From Bacteroidales bacterium (lineage in GTDB: Bacteria > Bacteroidota > Bacteroidia > Bacteroidales > UBA932), in NCBI GenBank assembly GCA_015060205.1, contig SUYY01000004.1, forward strand, positions 19,254 through 83,253: a DNA stretch of 64,000 bases, read 5' to 3'. The position numbers and the translations under genes are program-made. Every line of letters starts with the position of its first letter. Position 1 is the first letter of the stretch. A model generated the notes under the pieces. The model did no database searches. It was not told where the DNA came from and worked only from the letters and a program-made list of their open reading frames with translations. Positions 1-9,406 of the stretch are shown piece after piece.

Positions 1-327
1 TGCATCGGCACTCTTCTGGCGGCCAGAAGGACATCCCGTCATGATCCCGAACATTTCAGTACGGACCGGATGAGCATGATCCGCCACTTCACTTCCCTTC
101 CTCATCAGAAGACCGACATTGTGGCAGAAGGACAGTCGTGGTGGGCAGTCGAGGTCATTCCTTTCGAGATACTGGGATATTCGGGAAAGCCATCGGAACT
201 CAAGGCTAACCTTTATAAATGCGGAGACAAATGCGAAAAGGTGCATTTCCTGAGTTGGTCAGAAATTGAACTTGAGTCTCCCGATTTCCATTGCCCGGAC
301 TTTTTCGGAAAGATAGTTTTGGGATAA
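1..327 (+). CDS. C-terminal part of a carbohydrate-binding (CBM9-like) family protein, truncated by window start
   Basis: Frame is open from base 1 (CIGTLLAARRTSRHDPEHFSTDRMSMIRHF...) to the stop at 327; the motif ...WWAVEVIPFEILGY..PDFHCPDFFGKIVL resembles CBM9-like C-termini. Confidence 0.55.
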   Translation, partial: CIGTLLAARRTSRHDPEHFSTDRMSMIRHFTSLPHQKTDIVAEGQSWWAVEVIPFEILGYSGKPSELKANLYKCGDKCEKVHFLSWSEIELESPDFHCPDFFGKIVLG

Positions 328-330
328 ACC

Positions 331-361
331 TTTGCTCATTGAGCGAAAAATTGTAAATTTG
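331..361 (+). promoter_or_regulatory. Bacteroidetes-type promoter of tpiA (TTTG-N19-TAAATTTG)
   Basis: TTTG at 331-334, 19-nt spacer, TAAATTTG at 354-361; matches the -33 TTTG / -7 TAnnTTTG consensus; tpiA ATG at 402. Confidence 0.7.
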
Positions 362-401
362 CACCCGCTTTGAAATAATTCAGATTTAAATATAAAACAT
401 C

Positions 402-1154
402 ATGAGAAAACACATTGTAGCAGGCAACTGGAAAATGAACACAACAGTTGCAGAAGGCGTAGAACTCGCAAAGGCTGTAGTTGCAGCATCAGCAGAGGTT
501 CCCGCTGACGTCAAACTGATCATCGCTCCACCTTTCACACACCTTTATCCTGTAGCAGAGGTTGTAAAGGGTACAGCAGTAGGTCTTTCTTCACAGAACT
601 GTGCTGACCACAAGAGCGGCGCATACACCGGCGAAGTTGCTGTAAACATGATTGCAGGTCTTGGCGCAGAGTATGTGATCCTTGGTCACTCAGAAAGAAG
701 AGAGTACTATGGAGAGACTGACGCAACTCTCGTGGAGAAGGTAAACCTCGCTCTTGAGCAGGGTCTTTCACCTATCTTCTGCATCGGTGAGAAACTCGAG
801 GAGCGTGAGGCTGGCCGTCATTTCGAGGTTGTTACCGAGCAGGTGAAGAACGTACTCTTCACTCTCACTCCTGAGCAGATGGCAAAGGTAATCGTCGCTT
901 ACGAGCCGGTTTGGGCTATCGGAACAGGCAAGACCGCTACTGCAGAGCAGGCACAGGAGATCCACGCTGAGATCCGCAAGGTTCTCGCTGAGAAGTTCGG
1001 CGAACTCGCTGAGGAGATCTCTATCCTCTACGGTGGTTCATGCAAGCCTTCAAATGCAAAGGAACTTTTCGCATGTCCGGACATCGACGGTGGTCTCATC
1101 GGAGGTGCTGCTCTCAAGGCTGAGGACTTCAAGGGTATCGCAGTTTCTTTCTAA
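402..1154 (+). CDS. tpiA: Triosephosphate isomerase
   Basis: [13 protein letters not shown]..., [33 protein letters not shown]: canonical TIM motifs. Confidence 0.97.
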   Translation: MRKHIVAGNWKMNTTVAEGVELAKAVVAASAEVPADVKLIIAPPFTHLYPVAEVVKGTAVGLSSQNCADHKSGAYTGEVAVNMIAGLGAEYVILGHSERREYYGETDATLVEKVNLALEQGLSPIFCIGEKLEEREAGRHFEVVTEQVKNVLFTLTPEQMAKVIVAYEPVWAIGTGKTATAEQAQEIHAEIRKVLAEKFGELAEEISILYGGSCKPSNAKELFACPDIDGGLIGGAALKAEDFKGIAVSF

Positions 1155-1155
1155 T

Positions 1156-2754
1156 ATGAAGAAGTTATATATCATGGCAGCCGCTGCAATCGCAGTGGCT
1201 GCTTGTGCTCATAAAAATGACACAGACTTGAAAGAGAAGGTTGACAGTTATGCGGTAGTGGAGGTTTCATCACCTCTTTATGACGCGCTCTCGGAAAACG
1301 ACAAGAAGATTGTCGCAATATTCCGTGAGGCCGCTGACATCATGGACGGACTGTTCTGGAAACAGACATTCGGAGACAAATCACTCATCGAGGCTCTCCC
1401 TGAAGGTGATGCAAAGGCATATGCCATGATAAACTACGGAGCATGGGACCATCTCGATGACAACAAGCCGTTCCTCGAGGGATATGGACCTAAGCCTCTC
1501 GGATGCCAATACTATCCGCAGGATATGACAGCAGAAGAATTTGCCGCATATGAAGATCCGGACAAACTCAGCCTGTATACAGTCATCCGCCGTGACGAAA
1601 ACGGCGCATTGAAGACCGTATGGTATCGTGATGAATACAAGGAGGAAATAGAAAAGGTATGCGGTCTTCTTGAGCAGGCTGCGGCACTGACTGAAAACGA
1701 AGGGCTGCGCAACTACCTCATCGAGAGGGTGAAGGCATTCCGCACAGATGATTATCTTGCAAGCGACCTCGCATGGATGGATATGAAGGACTGCAACATG
1801 GACCTCGTGATAGGACCTATCGAGAACTATGACGATAAACTCTATGAGGCCAAGGCAGCCTATGAGTGCTTCATTCTTCTCAAGGACGAAAAGCGAAGTT
1901 CAAACCTCGCAAAATATGTAGGTCTCCTCCCGGAACTTCAGAAGGCTCTTCCATGCGCTCCGGAATACAAGACATTCGTGCCTGGAACATCATCTGACCT
2001 TAACGTATACGACGCCATCTATTATGCAGGAGACTGCAATGCCGGCAGCAAGACAATAGCAATCAACCTTCCGAACGACGAAAGGGTACATGCCGCAAAG
2101 GGAACACGTCGTCTGCAACTCTACAACAGCATGATGGCAAAGTTCAACAAGATCATGATGCCTATCGGTGAGGTCCTCATGGCTCCTGAACAACTCCAGT
2201 ACCTCAGCGCGGATGCATTCTTCTGGAATGTGACCTTCCACGAAGTTGCACACGGACTTGGCGTAAAGCAGACTGTGAACGGAAAGGGTTCTGTTGATGC
2301 TGCAATGGGTTCTGAAAAGACAACATGGGAAGAGGCTAAGGCAGACATCCTCGGACTTTTCATGGTGAGCAGACTCATCGACATGGGAGAAATCACAGAC
2401 ATAACCAAGGAAGAGTCCGTGGCGACATTCATAGCCGGCATCGTACGTTCTGTACGCTTCGGTTTTGCCTCATCACACGGAAAGGCAAACATGATGTGCT
2501 ATAACTTCATGGAAGACTTCGGAGCATTCACCCGTAATGCAGATGGAAAATATGTAATAGATTTCGCAAAGGCTGCTGAAGCGGTCGACGCATGGGCATC
2601 GCTCATTCTTGAGACACAGGCTACCGGCAACCTTGAGTTTGCACAGAAATACTCATCGGAAAACGCAAGTATCCGCGAAAGCCTTGCATCAGACATCGAA
2701 AAGGTCAATGGAGCGGGCATCCCACGGGATATCGTCTTCAAGTGGATCTGGTAA
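1156..2754 (+). CDS. Dipeptidyl-peptidase III-like (M49-type) zinc metallopeptidase, putative lipoprotein
   Basis: Start at 1156 (MKKLYIMAAAAIAVAACAHK, lipobox-like) preferred over the ORF-track start at 1033; zinc motif HEVAHGLG and downstream EEAKAD glutamate motif. Confidence 0.75.
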   Translation: MKKLYIMAAAAIAVAACAHKNDTDLKEKVDSYAVVEVSSPLYDALSENDKKIVAIFREAADIMDGLFWKQTFGDKSLIEALPEGDAKAYAMINYGAWDHLDDNKPFLEGYGPKPLGCQYYPQDMTAEEFAAYEDPDKLSLYTVIRRDENGALKTVWYRDEYKEEIEKVCGLLEQAAALTENEGLRNYLIERVKAFRTDDYLASDLAWMDMKDCNMDLVIGPIENYDDKLYEAKAAYECFILLKDEKRSSNLAKYVGLLPELQKALPCAPEYKTFVPGTSSDLNVYDAIYYAGDCNAGSKTIAINLPNDERVHAAKGTRRLQLYNSMMAKFNKIMMPIGEVLMAPEQLQYLSADAFFWNVTFHEVAHGLGVKQTVNGKGSVDAAMGSEKTTWEEAKADILGLFMVSRLIDMGEITDITKEESVATFIAGIVRSVRFGFASSHGKANMMCYNFMEDFGAFTRNADGKYVIDFAKAAEAVDAWASLILETQATGNLEFAQKYSSENASIRESLASDIEKVNGAGIPRDIVFKWIW

Positions 2755-2764
2755 ATCAATAAAT

Positions 2765-2792
2765 AGCAGCGACAGTCTGTCGCTGCTGTTTT
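2765..2792. terminator. Bidirectional intrinsic terminator between the M49 peptidase and hisIE
   Basis: AGCAGCGACAG (2765-2775) / CTGTCGCTGCT (2777-2787) inverted repeat followed by GTTTTATTTA, between convergent genes. Confidence 0.75.
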
Positions 2793-3417
2793 ATTTATGT
2801 CTTGAGGCGAGTTCGGACTCTATGTCGGCGATGGAGAATCCCATCTGCTCGTTGAGGACGAGAAGATGATAGATCAGATCACTCGCTTCGTAAAGATAAC
2901 GTTCGCGGTTGCCGTCAATAGCCTCGATCACTGTCTCAACCGCTTCCTCGCCCACCTTCTGGGCTATCTTGTTCACTCCCTTTGTAAACAGATGCGTAGT
3001 ATAGGAACCCTCAGGCATCTGAGCATGACGTCCCTGGATCACTCCCTGAAGATGACGGATGAATCCCTCATTGACCGGAGTATCGAAACAACTCACAGTA
3101 CCTCTGTGGCAAGCAGGACCGGCAGGACGTCCCATAAGCAGGAGAGTATCATTGTCGCAGTCAGGATACATCTGTACAACTTCTATGAAATTACCGCTTG
3201 TCTCCCCTTTTGTCCACAGTTGAGATCTGGAGCGGCTGTAGAATGTGGCCTTTCCGGTCTGACAGGTCTTCTCATAAGCCTCCTTGTTCATATACGCCAC
3301 CATAAGGACCTTCAAGGTCTCACAGTCCTGCACCACGACAGGGAGCAGGCCGTCAGCATTTTTTGAAAGATTGAATTCTTCGTATTTCATTTTCCTGATC
3401 ATATTATAGTCTGACAT
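2791..3417 (-). CDS. hisIE: Bifunctional phosphoribosyl-AMP cyclohydrolase / phosphoribosyl-ATP pyrophosphatase
   Basis: N-terminal HisI motifs (VVVQDCETLKVLMVAYMNKEAYEKT, SRSRSQLWTKGETSGN) and C-terminal HisE motif (KVGEEAVETVIEA). Confidence 0.95.
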   Translation of the reverse strand: MSDYNMIRKMKYEEFNLSKNADGLLPVVVQDCETLKVLMVAYMNKEAYEKTCQTGKATFYSRSRSQLWTKGETSGNFIEVVQMYPDCDNDTLLLMGRPAGPACHRGTVSCFDTPVNEGFIRHLQGVIQGRHAQMPEGSYTTHLFTKGVNKIAQKVGEEAVETVIEAIDGNRERYLYEASDLIYHLLVLNEQMGFSIADIESELASRHK

Positions 3418-4159
3418 TAATATTCATTTCACGTAATCTGGTCTTCAATTCACCGACTGTCATCTCCCCGAAATGGAAGATACTGGCTGCCAGAGCGGCA
3501 TCCGCCCTGCCGTCGGACAGGACCGCCGCTATATCCTCGGCTGAACCGGCTCCACCGGAAGCGATTATCGGGATATGAAGTATCCGGGAAAGCCGTGCAA
3601 ACAGATCACACGGATATCCGGACTTTGTTCCGTCGTGATCCATCGAAGTCAGCAGAATCTCTCCAGCCCCGCGCGACTGTCCTTCCTGAACCCAGGAGAA
3701 CAACTCCACATCGGTAAGTTTCCTGCCGCCATGGGTGGTGATAAGGTAATCTTCCCCCACCTTCCTGGCATCTACGGCAAGTACCACGAACTGACTGCCG
3801 TACTTGCCTGCGATATCGTCTATTAGAGAAGGGTTGCGCACCGCAGCACTGTTGATGGAAATCTTGTCCGCGCCCGCATCAAGAAGCCTTGCGGCATCAT
3901 CAAGAGAAGATATTCCTCCTCCTACTGTGAACGGAATATTTATCCGCTCGGATATCCTGCGTACGAGATTGACTAATGTGCCCCGTCCTTCCACAGTCGC
4001 GCTTATATCCAGGTAGACAAGTTCGTCAGCACCCTGACGCGCATACATCTCACCCAGTTCCACTGCATCACCGACATCCCGCAGACCGACGAAATTCACA
4101 CCCTTGACCGTGCGTCCGTCCTTTACGTCCAGACACGGTATTATCCTTTTAGCAACCAT
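3404..4159 (-). CDS. hisF: Imidazole glycerol phosphate synthase cyclase subunit
   Basis: MVAKRIIPCLDVKDGRTVKGVNFVGLRDVGDAVEL; IASGGAGS; TIM-barrel HisF. Confidence 0.97.
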   Translation of the reverse strand: MVAKRIIPCLDVKDGRTVKGVNFVGLRDVGDAVELGEMYARQGADELVYLDISATVEGRGTLVNLVRRISERINIPFTVGGGISSLDDAARLLDAGADKISINSAAVRNPSLIDDIAGKYGSQFVVLAVDARKVGEDYLITTHGGRKLTDVELFSWVQEGQSRGAGEILLTSMDHDGTKSGYPCDLFARLSRILHIPIIASGGAGSAEDIAAVLSDGRADAALAASIFHFGEMTVGELKTRLREMNINVRL

Positions 4160-4878
4160 GACTCGATCTCCTTCAGATTTATCCTACCTTCATATATGGC
4201 CTTGCCTACAATGACACTATGAAGTCCCGATTCATCGGCCTTGACGATATCCTCCATACAACTTATGCCTCCGCTCAATGTCACATCAACAGACGGCCAG
4301 GACTGCATCAAGTCTGTATAAAATTCAAAATCAGGGCCCTGCAGCATGCCGTCCTTGCTGATATCGGTGCATATCATCTGACTCAGACCTTCGGGAACAT
4401 ACCATCCCATAAGTTCATCAAGAGACAGTCCGCTGTCCTTAAGCCATCCGTGAGTTGCCACCTTGCCCTCACGCACATCCGCACCGAGGATTATCCGCGA
4501 CGGACCAAAAGCGGAAAGCCATGAAGTGAACTCCCACCTGTCGTCCACAGCAATGCTTCCGCATATTATCCTTCCTGCACCTGCATCCAAGGCAGACCTC
4601 AATGCTGAGGAATCCTTGATTCCGCCACCCCATTCGATGTCAAGAGAAGTAGCCCCGGCAATTTTCTCCAACACTGCAAGATTGCATGGTCTCTTTGCCT
4701 TGGCTCCATCCAGATCCACTATATGCAGACGCCTTATGCCGCAGTCTTCATATTCCTTCGCCATTTCCAGAGGATCCTTCGAATATTCCTTCTTCCGGGC
4801 ATAATCACCCTGAGTCAACCTTACGCACTTTCCGTCGATAAGGTCAATTGCCGGTATTATAATAGTTCTGTCACTCAT
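4141..4878 (-). CDS. hisA: Phosphoribosylformimino-5-aminoimidazole carboxamide ribotide isomerase
   Basis: IIIPAIDLIDGKCVRLTQGDYARKKEYSKDP; VTLSGGIS. Confidence 0.97.
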   Translation of the reverse strand: MSDRTIIIPAIDLIDGKCVRLTQGDYARKKEYSKDPLEMAKEYEDCGIRRLHIVDLDGAKAKRPCNLAVLEKIAGATSLDIEWGGGIKDSSALRSALDAGAGRIICGSIAVDDRWEFTSWLSAFGPSRIILGADVREGKVATHGWLKDSGLSLDELMGWYVPEGLSQMICTDISKDGMLQGPDFEFYTDLMQSWPSVDVTLSGGISCMEDIVKADESGLHSVIVGKAIYEGRINLKEIESWLLKG

Positions 4879-5465
4879 AGATTCATGAAATTTCTCAATA
4901 TCCTTTCACCAACATCCCCGCTCTTCTCCGGGTGAAACTGCACCCCGTAAAAATTTCCCTTGTTCAAGGCTGCAGAAAAGCGTCGTCCGTTTTCTGACAC
5001 AGCAACCGTGTCATCACATACATCTGCAGCAAACGAATGTACGAAATATACGAAATCTCCTTCCGAAAGACCTTCAAACAATCCTGAGCACATGTCTGTC
5101 AGAGAGTTCCATCCCATATGAGGTACCTTTATGCCTGCATGAGGGTCTGCATCGAACTTACGTACGTCCGAATCGAATATTCCAAGGCATTCAGCATTTC
5201 CTTCCTCACTATGCCTGCACATAAGTTGCATTCCGATGCATATTCCCAAAACCGGTACTTTCAGATTCCGTATCACATCGCAGAGACCTCTCTGACGGAG
5301 TTTCTCCATTGCGGAGGATGCCTCTCCGACCCCAGGGAGCAGAACCCTGTCGGCACTTGCGATAAGTCCAGGGTCATCTGTCAGACAATATTGCGCACCT
5401 ATACGGTCCAGGGCGTTGCAGACAGATTTGAGGTTGCCTGTATCATAATCAACAATCGCTATCAT
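4875..5465 (-). CDS. hisH: Imidazole glycerol phosphate synthase glutamine amidotransferase subunit
   Basis: MIAIVDYDTGNLKSVCNAL, PVLGICIGMQL, YGVQFHPEKSG. Confidence 0.97.
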   Translation of the reverse strand: MIAIVDYDTGNLKSVCNALDRIGAQYCLTDDPGLIASADRVLLPGVGEASSAMEKLRQRGLCDVIRNLKVPVLGICIGMQLMCRHSEEGNAECLGIFDSDVRKFDADPHAGIKVPHMGWNSLTDMCSGLFEGLSEGDFVYFVHSFAADVCDDTVAVSENGRRFSAALNKGNFYGVQFHPEKSGDVGERILRNFMNL

Positions 5466-7090
5466 AACAATCCCTTGCTGCTTGGAAGTGAATAACTGAA
5501 CTGCTCCTTTCTGACCGCCATCTTAAGCGCACGTGCAAAAGCCTTGAATATGCCTTCCGCCACATGGTGGTCATTCTCACCTTTTGCGCTTACATGCAGA
5601 TTTGCCGCAAGAGCAGACCCTAAAGACCGGAAGAAATGCCAGAACATCTCCGTAGGTACATCTCCGACATATTCCCGTCTGAACTCCACATCCCATACAA
5701 ATTCAATCCTTCCTCCAAGGTCCATAAGCACCATTGCCCTGCTTTCATCCATCGGCAGCACAAAACCATATCTTTCAATACCTCTTTTATCGCCGAGAGC
5801 CTTTGTCAATGCCTCGCCGAGAACTATCGCCACATCTTCCATCGTATGGTGTTCATCCACCTCAAGGTCACCTGAAGCCTTGACTGTCAGATATATGCCG
5901 GCATGATGAACAATCTGGTCAAGCATATGGTCGAGGAACTTCAATCCTGTGTCTATGCCGTCGGTTCCCTTACGGTCCAGATCCACGCTCACCTCAATCT
6001 GCGTCTCGCGGGTCTTGCGGACAACCGTCGCAACGCGACTCTCAACAACGGATTCCGGCTTCAATCCGCCGATCACAGCAATGACCTTATCATTCTCGGC
6101 AGGAGTTCCTACTGTGATTCTAAGACATCCGCTGCACCCGAGCACCTTGGACCTGTCGCGAACAATCACCTGAGCATCAAGCAGTTCATCATAGAGTCCC
6201 CTCGCATCGTCCACCTCAACCAACAGGAAATTGGCATCCGAAGGCCACACTTTCTTCACCCTCGGAAGAGTTTTCAGAGAAGCGGCAAGACGACTCCTTT
6301 CGGAAATCAGGGCGGCAACCTCAGAAGCGACATCACGCTTGAGAAGAGACATCGCCTTTTCCATTCCTGCGAGCGAGATGTTGTATGGATATTTTACATT
6401 GGCAAACATGCTCATGGTCCTTTCGTCAGCAAAGGCAAGTCCCAGACGCAAGGCAGCCATACCATAGGCCTTGGAAAGAGTCTGCAGAACGATAAGATTC
6501 TGATATTCAGAAATATAACCGGTAAGGCTCGGCTCAGAAGAAAAATCGATGTAAGCCTCGTCCACCACAAGCATGCCGTCGAAAGAGTCCGCAAGACGAA
6601 GGATATCGTCTACGGGAAAGGCATTTCCGGTAGGATTGTTCGGCGAGCAGACAAACATAAGACGCGTGTTGTCATCACAGGCTTCAAGAAGAGCCTCTAC
6701 CGGAAGCGAAAAGTCTGTTCCAAGAGGAACCTCCCTCATGCTCACATCGTTTATGTCGGCCGCTACCTTATACATTCCATATGTCGGTGCGATACTTACT
6801 GCATTGTCAACTCCCGGTCTGCAGAACACCCTGAAGCACAGGTCAATAGCCTCATCACTACCATTGCCTATGAACATATTCTTCACAGGAATGCCCTTGA
6901 TGCGGGAAATGAGTCCCTTGAGTTCCTTCTGACGCGGGTCAGGATAACGGTTATATCCGTTGTCGTACGGATTTTCATTTGCATCCAGAAAGGAGCCGAT
7001 CTTCACCTGACACTCATCCCTTGCTGTCGAATATGGAGCAAGATTACGGATATTAGGTCGCGCCAGAGAGTATATGTCAATCTTTTTCAT
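5462..7090 (-). CDS. Fused histidinol-phosphate aminotransferase / imidazoleglycerol-phosphate dehydratase (HisC-HisB dehydratase)
   Basis: Residues ~1-345: PLP aminotransferase HisC (LDANENPYDNG, FVCSPNNPTGN, QTLSKAYGMAALRLG). Residues ~350-542: IGPD (DTGLKFLDHMLDQIVHHAG, DEHHTMEDVAIVLGEA, C-terminal LPSSKGLL). Continuous ORF. Confidence 0.92.
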   Translation of the reverse strand: MKKIDIYSLARPNIRNLAPYSTARDECQVKIGSFLDANENPYDNGYNRYPDPRQKELKGLISRIKGIPVKNMFIGNGSDEAIDLCFRVFCRPGVDNAVSIAPTYGMYKVAADINDVSMREVPLGTDFSLPVEALLEACDDNTRLMFVCSPNNPTGNAFPVDDILRLADSFDGMLVVDEAYIDFSSEPSLTGYISEYQNLIVLQTLSKAYGMAALRLGLAFADERTMSMFANVKYPYNISLAGMEKAMSLLKRDVASEVAALISERSRLAASLKTLPRVKKVWPSDANFLLVEVDDARGLYDELLDAQVIVRDRSKVLGCSGCLRITVGTPAENDKVIAVIGGLKPESVVESRVATVVRKTRETQIEVSVDLDRKGTDGIDTGLKFLDHMLDQIVHHAGIYLTVKASGDLEVDEHHTMEDVAIVLGEALTKALGDKRGIERYGFVLPMDESRAMVLMDLGGRIEFVWDVEFRREYVGDVPTEMFWHFFRSLGSALAANLHVSAKGENDHHVAEGIFKAFARALKMAVRKEQFSYSLPSSKGLL

Positions 7091-7092
7091 AG

Positions 7093-8373
7093 TTATTCCT
7101 GCATTCTTATCATTGCCGCATTCGCGTGTGCATCAAGTCCTTCTGCCCGGGCCATTTCCACTATTACATTCCCGAGCGACATCATGCCGTCCTGTGTGAT
7201 TTCCTGATATGTGATCTTACGGTTGAAACTGTCGAGATTGACTCCGCTCATGGAACGTGCCCACCCTGAAGTCGGAAGCGTATGATTTGTTCCGGAAGCA
7301 TAGTCACCTGCACTTTCAGGAGTATAGTTGCCTACGAATACGCTACCTGCAGCCGTGATTCTTTCTGCGATGGCCCATGGATTCCTCATCGAGATAATGA
7401 GATGTTCTGCAGCGTACATATTTACGAACTCTATCTGCTCGTCCAAGGAGGACATCACTATGATACGACTGCCCTCAAGGGCCTTAAGTGCCGTCTCCTT
7501 CCGGGGAAGCGTATCAAGTTGAATCTGCACCTGCTCCTGTACAGCGGCAGCAAGTTCTTCGCTGTCGCATACAAGTATCACCTGAGAATCCGGTCCATGT
7601 TCCGCCTGTGACAGAAGGTCAGAAGCGACAAATGCAGGGACTGCGGACGAATCCGCCATCACCAGCACCTCTGACGGACCTGCCGGCATATCGATCGCCA
7701 CTTTTCTGGACACCATCTCCTTCGCCTTGGTGACATAGCGGTTGCCCGGACCGAATATCTTGTCCACCGCAGGAACAGTCTCAGTACCATAGGCCATAGC
7801 CGCAACTGCCTGCGCTCCTCCTACCTTGAATATACGGTCAACTCCGCATAAAGATGCAGCATAGAGCACTGCAGGAGCCACTTTCCCGTCCTTTCCGCAT
7901 GGAGTGCAAAGCACCACCTCCGCACATCCTGCGACCTTTGCAGGTATAGCGAGCATAAGCACAGTCGAGAACAATGGAGCCGAACCTCCCGGAATATACA
8001 GGCCGACCTTACGGATTGGGACCGCCTTCTGAATACATTTCACACCTGGTGCTGTCTTGACCTCCACCGGTTCGAAAGCCTGAGCCTGGTGAAACTTGCG
8101 GATGTTTGCAAAAGCGCTATGAAGAGCACTCTTCAGTTCTGCAGAAACCTCGGATATGCCGGAAGCGATCTCCTGAGCGGTAACCTCGACTCCGGCAGAA
8201 AGGTCCACTCCATCTATTTCGGAAGCAAGTTGCTTCAAAGCCTTGTCTCCTTCCTTGCGTACCCTGTCAAGAATAGCACGCACGCGTTCTTCTATGACTG
8301 CGTCGTCAGTCATTACACGCTCTGTCAATTCCGGCCAGAGAGTCTTTTGGGGTTCCAGATATGTCTTCATCAC
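7093..8373 (-). CDS. hisD: Histidinol dehydrogenase
   Basis: IPGGSAPLFSTVLMLAIPAKVAGC, FGPGNRYVTKAKEMV, PAGPSEVLV, GTNHTLPTSGWARSMSG. Confidence 0.97.
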   Translation of the reverse strand: MMKTYLEPQKTLWPELTERVMTDDAVIEERVRAILDRVRKEGDKALKQLASEIDGVDLSAGVEVTAQEIASGISEVSAELKSALHSAFANIRKFHQAQAFEPVEVKTAPGVKCIQKAVPIRKVGLYIPGGSAPLFSTVLMLAIPAKVAGCAEVVLCTPCGKDGKVAPAVLYAASLCGVDRIFKVGGAQAVAAMAYGTETVPAVDKIFGPGNRYVTKAKEMVSRKVAIDMPAGPSEVLVMADSSAVPAFVASDLLSQAEHGPDSQVILVCDSEELAAAVQEQVQIQLDTLPRKETALKALEGSRIIVMSSLDEQIEFVNMYAAEHLIISMRNPWAIAERITAAGSVFVGNYTPESAGDYASGTNHTLPTSGWARSMSGVNLDSFNRKITYQEITQDGMMSLGNVIVEMARAEGLDAHANAAMIRMQE

Positions 8374-9236
8374 ATTACTATCTTATCAAGTGAAAGCACC
8401 AATATTCCTTCTGCTCCAAGACCTTTCAGGTCCTCGATGATATTCCAGAGGTTGTTTTCATCTACAACAGTCTGGACCGAACACCAGTCGCCGTTGGCGA
8501 GAGGAATCACAGTCGGACTACGCATTGCAGGGAGCCGGTCTATAGCCTTCTGCAATGAAGATACAGGAATATTCATGAGCAGATATTTCTTTCCGATGCC
8601 GTTCCTGACAGCCTCGAAACGGGACATCAGTTTACGGGCAAGAGCCATCTTCTCTTCCGGAAGTTCGGGATTGCCTATAAGCACAGCCTCCGAGAAGACC
8701 ACCTTTTCCACTTCCACCAGACCGTTCGACACCAGAGTACCGCCGGAAGACACTATATCGAAAATGGCATCGGCCAGACCTGCTGTAGGAGCGATTTCCA
8801 CAGAACCTGTGATGGTGTGGATTTCCGCATCTATATCATTGTCAGCAAAGAATCTGCGCAGGATTTCCGGATATGAGGTCGCTATACGCTTCCCGTTGAA
8901 GTACTCGAGACCTGTATAGTTCTCGGTCTTCGGAACCGCCAGCGAAAGGCGGCAACCTCCGAAACCGAGTTTCTGCATCAGGTTGACCTCCAGACCTTTT
9001 TCAGCAACTTCATTATATCCCACGATTCCAAGGTCCGCTGCACCTATCGCCACGGTCTGCGGTATATCATCATCTCTGAGGAAAATTATTTCAGCCGGAA
9101 AATCAGCGGCGCGCATAAGGAACTTCCTCTTCTCCTGACTGACAGTCACCCCTGCCTCCTTCAGAAGATCCATACTCTGCTCATTCAGACGGCCTTTTGC
9201 CTGAACTGCAATCCTCAACATTACTTTATCTTCCAT
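8370..9236 (-). CDS. hisG: ATP phosphoribosyltransferase
   Basis: MEDKVMLRIAVQAKGRLNEQSMDLLKEAG; LRDDDIPQTVAIGAADLGIVGYNEV. The ORF-track start at 9287 reads through a terminator hairpin, so the start is placed at 9236 (alternative 9221). Confidence 0.93.
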   Translation of the reverse strand: MEDKVMLRIAVQAKGRLNEQSMDLLKEAGVTVSQEKRKFLMRAADFPAEIIFLRDDDIPQTVAIGAADLGIVGYNEVAEKGLEVNLMQKLGFGGCRLSLAVPKTENYTGLEYFNGKRIATSYPEILRRFFADNDIDAEIHTITGSVEIAPTAGLADAIFDIVSSGGTLVSNGLVEVEKVVFSEAVLIGNPELPEEKMALARKLMSRFEAVRNGIGKKYLLMNIPVSSLQKAIDRLPAMRSPTVIPLANGDWCSVQTVVDENNLWNIIEDLKGLGAEGILVLSLDKIVM

Positions 9237-9240
9237 ATTC

Positions 9241-9274
9241 ATAAAATAAAAAACCTGCTTTCGAGGAAAGCAGG
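9241..9274 (-). terminator. Intrinsic terminator of the his attenuator, directly upstream of hisG
   Basis: Minus strand CCTGCTTTC-CTC-GAAAGCAGG (perfect 9-bp stem, plus 9254-9274) followed by TTTTTTATTTTAT (9241-9253). Confidence 0.9.
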
Positions 9275-9301
9275 CAATATAAAACATACATACACACCGC
9301 T

Positions 9302-9361
9302 CTAACCCTCGACATCTGCGAAAGTATAAGAGTGGTGATGATGTAGAATAAACATAGTCAT
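9302..9361 (-). CDS. hisL: his operon leader peptide MTMFILHHHHSYTFADVEG
   Basis: ATG at 9361 (minus); codons ATG ACT ATG TTT ATT CTA CAT CAT CAC CAC TCT TAT ACT TTC GCA GAT GTC GAG GGT TAG; four consecutive His codons, promoter just upstream, terminator just downstream, then hisG. Confidence 0.9.
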   Translation of the reverse strand: MTMFILHHHHSYTFADVEG

Positions 9362-9376
9362 TTCGTATTCAGACCA

Positions 9377-9406
9377 CAAATTTAATGATTACATATTATT
9401 ATGCAA
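9377..9406 (-). promoter_or_regulatory. Bacteroidetes-type promoter of the his operon (TTG-N19-TAAATTTG)
   Basis: Minus-strand TTG (9404-9406), 19-nt spacer, TAAATTTG (9377-9384); predicted start a few nt before the leader ATG. Confidence 0.8.

Noticed and set aside
5903-7207. 434-aa plus-strand ORF opposite hisC/hisB
   Set aside because: Antisense to a clearly conserved fused his gene; composition reads as a mirror ORF with no recognisable motif.
9242-9287. N-terminal extension of HisG (MFYIACFPRKQVFYFMN)
   Set aside because: It translates the attenuator terminator hairpin; the HisG family start matches M(EDKV)MLRIAVQAKGRL.
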